NCBI GenBank assembly: GCA_947503895.1
Contig: CANNFT010000003.1
Span: forward strand, 310,001 to 374,000
DNA length: 64,000 nt
Direction: 5' to 3'
Source of the DNA: an uncultured Saccharospirillaceae bacterium
GTDB lineage: Bacteria > Pseudomonadota > Gammaproteobacteria > Pseudomonadales > Oceanobacteraceae
Below, piece after piece: positions 1 through 8,433 of the stretch; position 1 is the first letter of the stretch; every line of letters starts with the position of its first letter. Below the pieces are notes generated by a model. The model was not told the origin of the DNA and ran no database searches. It saw nothing but the letters and a program-made list of their open reading frames with translations. Made by a program: the position numbers and the translations under genes.

Positions 1-62
1 TAAATCGCAGCACAATAAGATAATCGAATCGAGGTATCATATTGTACTGCGTTAGGCTCGGG

Positions 63-1193
63 TTAAAGTGAGATATCGCTGAAATCTTCGAGTGATACTT
101 CGCTGTCTATGGCGCCGACCAAGTATGAGCTGATTTCTGCTTCTTGTGGTGCTACTTGTACGTTGTCACTGACAAGCCAAGCGTTTATCCAAGGCAGTGG
201 GTTTTGACGAGTCGAAAACAGTGGCTCTAAGCCAATGGCATTTAGGCGTTGGTTGGTAATGTATTCGACGTACTGGCAAAGAATGTCTTTATTTAAGCCA
301 ATCATAGAGCCATCTTTGAATAGATATTCAGCCCATTCTTTTTCTTGGATGGCAGCTTCACGGAAAATCTCGATCACTTCTGCCTTGCATTCTTTGGCGA
401 TTTCACCCATCACAGGATCATCTTTACCCAAAGACCAAATTTGCATCATGTGCTGCGTGCCGGTGAGGTGAAGGGCCTCATCTCGGGCGATCAATTTAAT
501 GATTTTTGCATTACCTTCCATTGTCGCGCGTTCAGCAAAAGCAAAGCTGCAAGCGAAACTTACATAAAAGCGAATGGCTTCAAGTACATTGACCGATGCA
601 ACAGTGAGGTACAGCTTCTTTTTCAAATCACGTAGGGTGATGTTGATGGTTTTGCCGTTTACGCTGTGCTCACCTTCCCCTAGATTTTGGTAGTAGGTGA
701 CAGCTTCAATGAGATCGTCGTAATACTGAGTCACGCTCTCTGCGCGCTTGGTGATGTAATCATTGGTAATAATGTCATCAAACACAGAAGCTGGGTCAGA
801 AATAACATTACGAATGATGTGTGTGTAGGAGCGAGAATGAATCGTTTCGCTGAAAGACCATGTCTCAATCCAAGTTTCTAATTCAGGTAGCGAAACAATC
901 GGCAGCAAGGCAACATTGGGTGATCGGCCTTGAATACTGTCGAGTAATGTTTGGTATTTCAAATTACTCAGGAATATGTGTTTTTCGTGTTCAGGCAAGC
1001 CGGCGAAGTCTTTTCGGTCATTTGAAAGGTCGACTTCTTCAGGGCGCCAGAAAAAAGACAGCTGTTTTTCAATCAGCTGCTCAAAAATTTTGTACTTTTG
1101 AGTGTCATAGCGTGACACGTTGACGTTTTCGCCAAAAAACATGGGCTGGGAAAAAGTGTCAAACTGCTTACGGTTAAATGTTTTATAGGCCAT
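63..1193 (-). CDS. nrdB: Class Ia ribonucleotide reductase, beta subunit (NrdB)
   Basis: Small subunit of aerobic ribonucleotide reductase, which makes the tyrosyl radical that NrdA uses to reduce ribonucleoside diphosphates. The 376-residue length is normal. Visible diiron and radical residues include [12 protein letters not shown] (about residues 115-126: Glu, His and the radical Tyr in the family spacing) and ARDEALH, giving the later Glu and His ligands. It lies about 130 bp downstream of nrdA on the same strand, with a hairpin in the gap. No adjacent yfaE-type ferredoxin gene is visible in the 62 bases beyond its stop. Identification is secure. Confidence 0.97.
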   Translation of the reverse strand: MAYKTFNRKQFDTFSQPMFFGENVNVSRYDTQKYKIFEQLIEKQLSFFWRPEEVDLSNDRKDFAGLPEHEKHIFLSNLKYQTLLDSIQGRSPNVALLPIVSLPELETWIETWSFSETIHSRSYTHIIRNVISDPASVFDDIITNDYITKRAESVTQYYDDLIEAVTYYQNLGEGEHSVNGKTINITLRDLKKKLYLTVASVNVLEAIRFYVSFACSFAFAERATMEGNAKIIKLIARDEALHLTGTQHMMQIWSLGKDDPVMGEIAKECKAEVIEIFREAAIQEKEWAEYLFKDGSMIGLNKDILCQYVEYITNQRLNAIGLEPLFSTRQNPLPWINAWLVSDNVQVAPQEAEISSYLVGAIDSEVSLEDFSDISL

Positions 1194-1270
1194 GTTGTTT
1201 CAAGTCTCAGTATCAGTGGATACCATTTAAAAGTTTTGCTGTGTCATATCGTGCCAGTATGACTCAAATT

Positions 1271-1298
1271 TAGCCAGTCGTCAGCTGAGGACTGGCTA
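1271..1298 (-). promoter_or_regulatory. Hairpin between nrdA and nrdB
   Basis: A perfect 9-bp inverted repeat, TAGCCAGTC / GACTGGCTA, sits in the nrdA-nrdB gap. Its 10-base loop contains the palindrome TCAGCTGA. There is no T-run after it on the minus strand, so it is more likely an mRNA processing, stability or partial attenuation structure than a full terminator. Function is inferred. Confidence 0.5.
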
Positions 1299-1324
1299 TC
1301 TATCTATGCAGAAGGTGGATAGGG

Positions 1325-3595
1325 TTAAATCTTACAAGCGCCACCCGCACAACCATCGTCTAGGTCGTTCTGGCTGTCATCTGCTCCGTCACGAGTGTTG
1401 TGGTAGTACAGAGTCTTCATGCCCAGCTTGTAGGCAGAAAGCAAGTCTTTCAGTAGCACCTTCATCGGCACTTTATTGCTCTCAAACTTCGCTGGGTCAT
1501 AGTTGGTGTTTGCAGAAATGGCTTGGTCGACAAACTTCTGCATAACGCCCACCAATTGGAGGTAACCATCGTTATTGGGCCATTGCCATAGCAGCTCGTA
1601 TTGGTCGCGAAGATTTTCAAACTCAGGTACAACCTGCTTTAAAATCCCGTCTTTAGACGCTTTCACGCTGATGTATCCACGAGGTGGCTCGATACCATTG
1701 GTGGCGTTACTAATCTGCGATGACGTTTCTGACGGCATGAGAGCCGTTAAGGTCGAATTGCGTAAGCCAGATGTTTTAATCTCAGTACGCAGTGCTTCCC
1801 AGTCGTAGTGCAAAGGCTCATCGCATACCTGATCCAAGTCCTTTTTGTAGGTATCAATCGGTAAAATGCCTTTTGAGTAGTTGGTCTCATTAAATTTAGA
1901 GCAGGCTCCAAATTCCTTCGCCAACTGATTCGATGCCTTCAGAAGGTTGTACTGAATGGCTTCGAATGTTTTGTGAGTGAGGCCCAGTGCAGACCCATCC
2001 GAATACTTAACGCCATTTTTAGCGAGGTAGTAGGCATAGTTGATGACGCCCACGCCCAATGTGCGTCGAGCCATGCTGGCAATCTCTGCCGCAGGCATCG
2101 GGTAGTCCTGATATGACAGCAGGCTATCCAATGCGCGCACAATTAAGTCTGATAACTCTTCGAGTTCGTCGAGGCTCTCTAGCGCGCCTAAGTTAAACGC
2201 CGCCAAAGTACAAAGTGCAATTTCACCTTCAGGGTCATTAATCTCCTGCATCGGTTTGGTTGGCAGTGCAATCTCAAGACACAGGTTTGACTGGCGAATT
2301 GGGGCAACGGCTGGGTCAAATGGGCTGTGTGTATTACAGTGGTCTACGTTTTGGATGTAGATACGTCCAGTACTGGCGCGCTCTTGCATCAGAATGGAAA
2401 AAAGCTCCATTGCTTTGATGGTTTGCTTACGAACGTGAGGATCGTTTTCATACTGCACATACAAGGCTTCAAACTTCGCTTGATCCTCGAAAAACGCATC
2501 ATAAAGACCAGGCACATCAGACGGGCTGAATAGAGAGATGTTGCCACCCTTGATTAAGCGTTCGTACATTAATTTGTTAATTTGCACGCCGTAATCGAGA
2601 TGACGCACACGGTTTTCCTCGACACCACGGTTGTTTTTCAGTACCAGCAGGGATTCCACTTCCATATGCCAAATGGGGTAGAACAAGGTGGCTGCACCGC
2701 CTCGAACGCCGCCCTGAGAACAGCTTTTAACCGCTGTTTGGAAGTGCTTGTAAAATGGGATACAACCAGTGTGAAATGCCTCACCGCCGCGAATGGGGCT
2801 GCCCAGAGCACGAATACGGCCAGCATTAATACCAATACCTGCACGCTGACTCACGTATTTCACAATGGCGCCCGCTGTTGCGTTGATCGAGTCCAGAGAA
2901 TCGCCGGTTTCGATTAATACACAAGAGCTGAATTGACGTGTCGGTGTACGTACGCCCGCCATGATCGGGGTCGGTAATGACAGTTTGAAGGTCGAAACGG
3001 CATCGTAAAAGCGGCGAATGAAATCCATTCGACGAGATTTTTCATAGCTGGCAAACAGACAGGCACCGATCAGTACGTACAGGAACTGAGGGCTTTCAAA
3101 CACCTCTCCTGTGACGCGGTTTTGAACCAGATATTTGCCTTCTAACTGCTTGACGGCAGCATAAGCAAAGTTCAAATCGCGGTTGTGATCCAGTAGTGCC
3201 TCCATTTCATTAAAGTCAGCTTCGCTGAAATCTTCTAATAAATGGCGATCGTATCGTCCTTCGTCGACCAGTTTTGCGACATGTTCGTACAGGCGAGGCG
3301 GCTCAAACTGGCCGTATGCCTTCTTGCGCAAATGGAAAATATTCAGGCGTGCTGCCATAAACTGGTAGTCGGGCGTGGACTCGGAGATTAAATCTGCTGC
3401 AGATTTGATCAATGTCTCATGGATATCCGAAGTGGATATGCCTTCATTAAATTGAATCTGAGCGCGTAGCTCAACTTCGGAGACAGAGACGTTGTCTAAA
3501 CCATCCGCTGCCCACGTCAGCACTTTGTGGATTTTCTCCAAATCCAACGGTTCACGATGTCCATCTCGTTTTGTCACATAAAGTGCGCTGCTCAT
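1325..3595 (-). CDS. nrdA: Class Ia ribonucleotide reductase, alpha subunit (NrdA)
   Basis: Catalytic subunit of aerobic ribonucleotide reductase, 756 residues, close to the E. coli length. An N-terminal ATP-cone (about residues 5-95) should give dATP feedback inhibition. The active site is visible as FSSCVLIETGDSLDS (redox Cys) and QSNLCLEI (Asn, thiyl-radical Cys and Glu of the NxCxE motif). The C-terminus ends DDGCAGGACKI, the mobile redox-shuttle Cys pair. The start follows AAGGG seven bases upstream. The upstream region carries NrdR and DnaA boxes, so control by nucleotide state and replication initiation is expected. Confidence 0.98.
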   Translation of the reverse strand: MSSALYVTKRDGHREPLDLEKIHKVLTWAADGLDNVSVSEVELRAQIQFNEGISTSDIHETLIKSAADLISESTPDYQFMAARLNIFHLRKKAYGQFEPPRLYEHVAKLVDEGRYDRHLLEDFSEADFNEMEALLDHNRDLNFAYAAVKQLEGKYLVQNRVTGEVFESPQFLYVLIGACLFASYEKSRRMDFIRRFYDAVSTFKLSLPTPIMAGVRTPTRQFSSCVLIETGDSLDSINATAGAIVKYVSQRAGIGINAGRIRALGSPIRGGEAFHTGCIPFYKHFQTAVKSCSQGGVRGGAATLFYPIWHMEVESLLVLKNNRGVEENRVRHLDYGVQINKLMYERLIKGGNISLFSPSDVPGLYDAFFEDQAKFEALYVQYENDPHVRKQTIKAMELFSILMQERASTGRIYIQNVDHCNTHSPFDPAVAPIRQSNLCLEIALPTKPMQEINDPEGEIALCTLAAFNLGALESLDELEELSDLIVRALDSLLSYQDYPMPAAEIASMARRTLGVGVINYAYYLAKNGVKYSDGSALGLTHKTFEAIQYNLLKASNQLAKEFGACSKFNETNYSKGILPIDTYKKDLDQVCDEPLHYDWEALRTEIKTSGLRNSTLTALMPSETSSQISNATNGIEPPRGYISVKASKDGILKQVVPEFENLRDQYELLWQWPNNDGYLQLVGVMQKFVDQAISANTNYDPAKFESNKVPMKVLLKDLLSAYKLGMKTLYYHNTRDGADDSQNDLDDGCAGGACKI

Positions 3596-3680
3596 TTTTG
3601 ACCCTTACTCAAAAATCGGAATCCTCTATACGTTAAGAGGAGAATTTACAACTGAAATTTCGGCAAATATTGTCTGGTTT

Positions 3681-3689
3681 TTATCCACT
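3681..3689 (+). promoter_or_regulatory. DnaA box, 8/9 match, upstream of nrdA
   Basis: TTATCCACT matches the DnaA consensus TTATCCACA at 8 of 9 positions. It lies 86 bp before the nrdA start. DnaA binding upstream of nrdAB is known in E. coli. A perfect DnaA box lies 180 bp further upstream. Confidence 0.55.
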
Positions 3690-3797
3690 TTTAAAGAAAA
3701 TGTTTTGGAGTGGTTAAGGACCATACAGACAATAAAATAGAACGGCTCGATGGAGCGAACATTACCATAATTATGACTATTAGCAATAATGCATCTA

Positions 3798-3813
3798 CGA
3801 CTATATGTTGTGC
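3798..3813 (-). promoter_or_regulatory. NrdR box 1 upstream of nrdA
   Basis: The 16-mer CGACTATATGTTGTGC matches the NrdR-box pattern acaCwAtATaTwGtgt at about 12 of 16 positions. A second box starts exactly 32 bp away, the three-helical-turn spacing typical of NrdR operators. NrdR is the nucleotide-sensing repressor of ribonucleotide reductase operons. Confidence 0.75.
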
Positions 3814-3829
3814 CTTGGTCGTTCTAATA

Positions 3830-3845
3830 GTACTAGAGGTTGTGT
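3830..3845 (-). promoter_or_regulatory. NrdR box 2 upstream of nrdA
   Basis: GTACTAGAGGTTGTGT is a weaker NrdR box (about 11 of 16) in phase with box 1 at a 32-bp offset. The pair lies 200-250 bp upstream of the nrdA start, so the promoter probably lies between or beside the boxes. I did not see an unambiguous -35/-10 pair. Confidence 0.65.
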
Positions 3846-3861
3846 TTTTGCGTCACTTTTC

Positions 3862-3870
3862 TGTGGATAA
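3862..3870 (-). promoter_or_regulatory. Perfect DnaA box upstream of nrdA
   Basis: TGTGGATAA is the exact reverse complement of the DnaA box TTATCCACA. It sits 16 bp beyond NrdR box 2. With the 8/9 box at 3681 it brackets the NrdR operator pair, so both regulators may act on nrdA. Confidence 0.6.
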
Positions 3871-4086
3871 GTTGTTGGCAAAGAGTGAGTAGTTTCGATG
3901 CATAAGCGTCTGCTAACATGCTGTGAACCTCGACTTCTAAGGGCCTGAAAATTCAAGCATTTTTATTAAAAAAAATGAATCCGGCGATCGTTGCCGCAAT
4001 TCTTTATAATTTTCGCTATGCACATGGAACACATGCGTCTAAATTAATATAAAGAGCATTATTTTAAACAGCTAGGATTCTAATCT

Positions 4087-4827
4087 ATGGAACAAGCTCA
4101 ACAGCCAGATGAAAGTTGGCATATTTTAATAGTCGAAGATGATGAGCGCCTTGCTGACCTAACGAAAGACTACCTTGAAAACAGTGGGATGGATGTTGGC
4201 GTCGAACGAGATGGCTCAGCGGCTGTAGAAAGAATAAAAAATGAACAACCCGATTTGGTCATTTTGGATCTTATGTTGCCAGGCGAAGATGGATTATCCA
4301 TTTGCAGACTTGTCCGACCGTATTACAAAGGGCCGATAATTATGCTAACGGCTCGCAGTGACGATTTAGACCAAGTGGTCGGTTTGGAAATGGGTGCTGA
4401 CGATTATATCGCCAAGCCAGTACGTCCTCGTGTTTTGTTGGCGCGAATTCATGCGTTATTGCGTCGTCTAAAAGATATTCCTCACAGTGAGGCCAGTGGG
4501 GATGCAGCCACTACCGAGCTTAGCCGTGTGACTTACGGCAATCTTGTGGTCGATAATTCCATGCGTGAGGCTTGGTTATCCGACGAACCCATTGATCTAA
4601 CCAGTGCGGAATTTGACCTTCTGTGGCTATTGAGCAGTAACGCAGGTCGAGTATTGAGCCGTGAAGAGATTTTTACGGCACTTCGCGGCATCGAATACGA
4701 TGGACAGGATAGATCAATAGATGTTCGCATTAGCCGAATTCGCCCTAAAATTGGCGATGACCCCTTGCAGCCTAGGCGTATAAAAACCGTACGCAGCAAA
4801 GGGTATTTGTTCGTCAAGGAAGTTTAA
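4087..4827 (+). CDS. rstA: OmpR-family response regulator, RstA-like
   Basis: A 246-residue DNA-binding response regulator. The receiver (about residues 12-130) has the acidic pair VEDDE, the phospho-acceptor Asp in VILDLMLPGEDG and the switch Lys in DYIAKPV. A winged-helix OmpR domain (about 150-245) ends in RTVRSKGYLF-type sequence (here KTVRSKGYLF). The sequence resembles RstA more than OmpR, CpxR or PhoP. It is followed 197 bp later by the cognate kinase. In E. coli the RstAB pair is linked to PhoPQ and acid response; targets here are unknown. Confidence 0.85.
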   Translation: MEQAQQPDESWHILIVEDDERLADLTKDYLENSGMDVGVERDGSAAVERIKNEQPDLVILDLMLPGEDGLSICRLVRPYYKGPIIMLTARSDDLDQVVGLEMGADDYIAKPVRPRVLLARIHALLRRLKDIPHSEASGDAATTELSRVTYGNLVVDNSMREAWLSDEPIDLTSAEFDLLWLLSSNAGRVLSREEIFTALRGIEYDGQDRSIDVRISRIRPKIGDDPLQPRRIKTVRSKGYLFVKEV

Positions 4828-5024
4828 ATCGTGGAAAGGTACTTCCCACTTTAAGCGGAGCTTAGCCGTTGACCTGCGGAGGCGGTTGAATGGCTTGATA
4901 CCCTACGAAGCCATTCTCGACACGTTGACGTCGTGCTCGTCCCCGCTGTTCGATTGATAACAATAACGATCAATACCAATAAAACATCACCTGACTTCAA
5001 GCTTTAGATTGAAGGAGAAAAACC
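4828..5024 (+). other. Long rstA-rstB spacer with hairpin and dyad
   Basis: This 197-bp gap is unusually long for a regulator-kinase pair. It holds a perfect 9-bp hairpin, GAATGGCTT (4888-4896) / AAGCCATTC (4908-4916), and a dyad ATTGAT-N10-ATCAAT (4953-4974). It ends with a strong ribosome-binding sequence, GAAGGAG (5011-5017). There is no T-run, so no terminator is called. The structures may modulate kinase expression, which is inference. Confidence 0.45.
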
Positions 5025-6599
5025 ATTTTTTCACGTGTCTATATTGGCGTTCTAACCACGCTAATACTTATTGCTGTTCTGACCGTGGGCTCACTTTGGC
5101 TAGCCAGCTCAATTAATCAACTTCAGCACCAAGAGAAAATGTTTGGTGCGATCATGAATGTGTCTTTCGCTCAAATCATGGCGGATGGCGGCAATACAGA
5201 CGTCGCATCAGCGGCGCTCGGCGTTCCGTTCACCTTGCAGCCGCTCGACGAGTCCGACATTTCGGGCACGCGTGCATCACGACTAAGAGAGGGGCAGGTC
5301 GTTTTGCAACCAATAAACGGTGGGGCGCAAGTGTATTTGGCAAAACCATTTCAGAATCAATTGTGGGTATTGTCGGTCTATTTTCGAGACTTCAGGACGT
5401 CTCATATGCGAGGCACCCTCAACCTGTTAAGAATGCACCTGAGTCGTCTAGAGCGACCCATAAAGGAAGCCATTCCGGTTTACGCCGAAAAATATCATAT
5501 ACCGATGCGGTTATTGCCACCGGACATGATGCAGACACTTCAACTGTCGATGAGCGAAATATCGCCCCCTAATCATGTTCGCATTTATGACTTTGTGGAA
5601 GACACCAGTTATTACTATGCATGGCTACCCGAGATTGAGGCACTCATTGAAGTTGGCCCTGTTAAATTTCGAAAAGGTATTTCACCGTTGAATGTCATCG
5701 TTATTATTTTGATGGGTATTTTACTGACTGCGATTGCAGTCTTTTGGCTTGTGCACACGTTCGAATTACGTCTGCAGCGACTCGAACGTGCCACCTCCCG
5801 TATTGCGCAAGGGCACCTCAACTCAAGGGTGAAGTTAACGACGGTGGACTCAGTTGGGCGATTGGGGATGGCGTTCAATAAAATGGCGGAACAAATTCAG
5901 CGACTAATGGGCGTTCAAAAGGAAATGATTCGAGCGGTCAGTCATGAGTTGCGTACCCCGGTGGCGCGAATGCGGTTTGGTGTCCAAATGTTAGAAGATA
6001 CCGTTGGCGACGCATACGTTCAAAAACAGCTCAATGCGATGGATGGTGACCTTGAAGAGCTGGATGAACTGATTGATGAAATCCTCACCTATGCCCGTCT
6101 AGAAGAGGGGGGGCCAATCTTGGAGTTTAAAACTGCCAGTGTGGTGGAGCTGGTTGAGCAGGTGGTAGATGAAACACGACGTAGAACCGATAAAGTCGAT
6201 ATTCAAAGCGACACGAACACTCGAACCCCTGCCGAAGTGGAATCTGAGATTGAATACCGCTACATGCATCGGGCTGTACAGAATTTAGTTGGCAATGCGT
6301 GCCGCTATGCCGTATCGAAAGTGCAAATTTCCTATCACTATAAAGATGGTGTTTGTCGGATAGACGTCGAAGACGATGGTCCAGGTATTCCTGAAGAAGA
6401 TTGGGAGCGCGTATTCTCGCCTTTCACCCGATTAGATGACAGTCGCACTCGATCCACTGGTGGGTATGGCTTGGGCCTTTCGATTGTGCGCCGAATTATC
6501 TATTGGCACTCTGGGAAAGCGTTGGTGAATCGAAGCCGTTGGGGGGGCGCGAAGATGAGTCTTGTTTGGCCTAAGATTACCCTACATAAGCACGATTAA
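5025..6599 (+). CDS. rstB: Sensor histidine kinase, RstB-like, probable AUU start
   Basis: Membrane histidine kinase partner of the upstream RstA-like regulator, 524 residues from the proposed start. It has a first membrane helix (about residues 6-25), a periplasmic region, a second helix (about 222-244), HAMP, the H-box AVSHELRTPVARMRFG, N-box QNLVGNACRYA and ATP-lid motifs DDGPGIP and GYGLGLS. There is no in-frame ATG, GTG or TTG between the stop at 5010-5012 and GTG 5085, and starting at 5085 would cut into the first helix. ATT at 5025 follows GAAGGAG by seven bases and keeps the helix intact. A base error in the adjoining T-run is the alternative. Confidence 0.85.
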   Translation: MFSRVYIGVLTTLILIAVLTVGSLWLASSINQLQHQEKMFGAIMNVSFAQIMADGGNTDVASAALGVPFTLQPLDESDISGTRASRLREGQVVLQPINGGAQVYLAKPFQNQLWVLSVYFRDFRTSHMRGTLNLLRMHLSRLERPIKEAIPVYAEKYHIPMRLLPPDMMQTLQLSMSEISPPNHVRIYDFVEDTSYYYAWLPEIEALIEVGPVKFRKGISPLNVIVIILMGILLTAIAVFWLVHTFELRLQRLERATSRIAQGHLNSRVKLTTVDSVGRLGMAFNKMAEQIQRLMGVQKEMIRAVSHELRTPVARMRFGVQMLEDTVGDAYVQKQLNAMDGDLEELDELIDEILTYARLEEGGPILEFKTASVVELVEQVVDETRRRTDKVDIQSDTNTRTPAEVESEIEYRYMHRAVQNLVGNACRYAVSKVQISYHYKDGVCRIDVEDDGPGIPEEDWERVFSPFTRLDDSRTRSTGGYGLGLSIVRRIIYWHSGKALVNRSRWGGAKMSLVWPKITLHKHD

Positions 6600-6767
6600 G
6601 CGCCGCTTTCGTTCGGCACGCGAGGTCGCAATTTGGCCGCAATTAACAATTAGTTACATATTGCCACACATTCATTACAGATATTGCTATCAACAAACTG
6701 CATTATGATCGAACGTTTTCTTAGGAAGACGTGGTGAGAATGTAGCGAGAACTTTTGTTCTATTTTA

Positions 6768-6794
6768 AGCCCGCCACTTGGCGGGTCTTTTTTT
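6768..6794 (+). terminator. Rho-independent terminator
   Basis: CCCGCC-ACTT-GGCGGG (6770-6785) is followed by TCTTTTTTT. It lies about 170 bp after the rstB stop, so it could end the rstAB transcript or a short RNA made from the intervening region. Confidence 0.85.
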
Positions 6795-6795
6795 G

Positions 6796-7193
6796 CCTGT
6801 CGTTTGCTCACGTCCGCTTTCGTTAATGCTGTAGATCTTTCACCAACACTCTAAAAGAGTGGCTTGATTCGTTAATACCTTCAAAATGTCACTATTCAGT
6901 ACGAATGCTTTGATGTTCATAGTTTTAGAATAGAACTCAAAGGGTTTTCGGCTCCCAGTTTCTTCTTGCGGGGTTGGCACCCCGCTTCGTGGCTGCTCAT
7001 CCTCCCTCCGACCTTAAAAAATTCAACCTGTTGAGTGGGTGGTCGTCTGAAAGGCCACCTAATGATGATCGATTCAGTGATATTTCCCATTGACAGCTGC
7101 TTCGTTTCTACTGGTGGTGCCGGTTAGAAATGGGAGGATTATCCCTCTTTTAGAGCTTTATCTCGTAGGTGTGTATTGAGCCACGCCTTGTGG
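6796..7193. other. Gene-free stretch with a GC-rich hairpin
   Basis: No convincing coding sequence is visible. A 7-bp GC-rich hairpin, GCGGGGT-TGGC-ACCCCGC, lies at 6970-6987 with no T-run on either strand. The metR gene converges on this stretch and has no clear terminator of its own. Confidence 0.4.
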
Positions 7194-8111
7194 TTAGGCG
7201 CTTTTGATGCCCTCCAAATGCTGATGACAGACTCGCTGTGCAATGTTTTTGAAGTCTTCAATGAACGCATTATCAACTTGCTCACTGCGAACTGCTGCAT
7301 ACAGCGTGCGCCAAACGCCATGTCGGCCTAACGCCTTATCTACGACAAAACCTTGTCGGACATAATCATGAATGGCCCAGTTTGGTAGGCAGCAAACTCC
7401 TCGTTTACTGGCCACTAATTGCACCATCATCATGGTTAATTCAACTTGTCGAACGCTTCCTGGTTCAATACCAGCGGGCGTGAGAAAACATTGAAAAATA
7501 TCCAAGCTGGAACAGTCGACCGGGTAGGTAATGAGTGTCTCTTTGGACAAATCATGAGGCTCAATAATTAATTTGTCCGCGAGAGGATGATCCGGCGCTA
7601 CCACCAGCATGGATTGATATTTAAATAGCGGCAGGTAAGCAATCTCATCGTCATTCTTTGGGTCAGACGTCACGACCAAATCCAGTTCACCATTTTTAAG
7701 CTTCATCAGTGAGTCGAAGTGAAAGCCGCCCAGCATGTCCAGTTCTACTTCTGGCCAGTGTCCACGGAACTCGTTCAGCGTCGGCATCAGCCAGTCGTAG
7801 CAACTGTGGCATTCAATGGTGATGTTGAGGCGACCTTTACGACCTTGCCGAATACGCGACATATCCCGTTCAGTGGCTTCAATTTGGGGTAGGACGGCTT
7901 CGGCAAGTTCGAGCAGTCTTTGACCTGCTGGCGTGAAACGCACCGGTTTGGTTTTGCGATAAAAAAGCGGTTGGTCAAGCCGTCCTTCCAACTCTTTAAG
8001 TTGGTGCGACAAAGCCGATTGAGTTAAATGAATTTGTTGTGCGGCTTCAACAAGGCTGCCGGTTTGGTTGAGTGCCATCAGGGTTTTTAGGTGCCTTAGC
8101 TCAATGTTCAT
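7194..8111 (-). CDS. metR: LysR-type activator of methionine biosynthesis, MetR
   Basis: A 305-residue LysR-type regulator with an N-terminal winged helix. The signature ELRHLKTLMALNQTGSLVEA and LTQSALSHQLKELEGRL is characteristic of MetR, the homocysteine-responsive activator of metE, metH and related genes. The substrate-binding domain fills residues 90-300. No met biosynthetic gene is adjacent, unlike the classic metR-metE pair. A perfect MetR box lies 91 bp upstream, so autoregulation is likely. Confidence 0.88.
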   Translation of the reverse strand: MNIELRHLKTLMALNQTGSLVEAAQQIHLTQSALSHQLKELEGRLDQPLFYRKTKPVRFTPAGQRLLELAEAVLPQIEATERDMSRIRQGRKGRLNITIECHSCYDWLMPTLNEFRGHWPEVELDMLGGFHFDSLMKLKNGELDLVVTSDPKNDDEIAYLPLFKYQSMLVVAPDHPLADKLIIEPHDLSKETLITYPVDCSSLDIFQCFLTPAGIEPGSVRQVELTMMMVQLVASKRGVCCLPNWAIHDYVRQGFVVDKALGRHGVWRTLYAAVRSEQVDNAFIEDFKNIAQRVCHQHLEGIKSA

Positions 8112-8200
8112 GGATCGCGCTCATACTGCTGACTGATTAGGCCCCATTTTAGAGCTGATTGCCCCATAAGGAAAGATTATTCATGTAAAACGAAGAAAGA

Positions 8201-8215
8201 ATGAATTTCGTTCAT
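8201..8215 (-). promoter_or_regulatory. MetR box
   Basis: TGAA-TTTCG-TTCA (8202-8214) is an exact TGAA-N5-TTCA MetR site, extended by one further symmetric A/T pair. It lies between metR and the rightward ABC transporter gene and could serve either. Confidence 0.7.
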
Positions 8216-8433
8216 GTACCTTAATCATGTACCCAAGCAGAGCCTTGGTCACGAGTGGGAAGGAAAAAACCAGTTAATTAGGGGGAACAGAGCGTTCTTT
8301 AAGGCTTTTTATTTATTCGAGCCATGTTGGTGCGCATCGTTTACAATTGCCACCGTTATTTATATGCCCTCTTCTGAACAATGCTGTGTGTTGGCCTTGC
8401 AGCATGTTTGTGAAGATACTGCCAGAGAGTCGT

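Noticed and set aside
4953-4974. ATTGAT-N10-ATCAAT read as a Fur box in the rstA-rstB gap
   Set aside because: Too few matches to the 19-bp consensus compared with the two convincing Fur boxes in this window.
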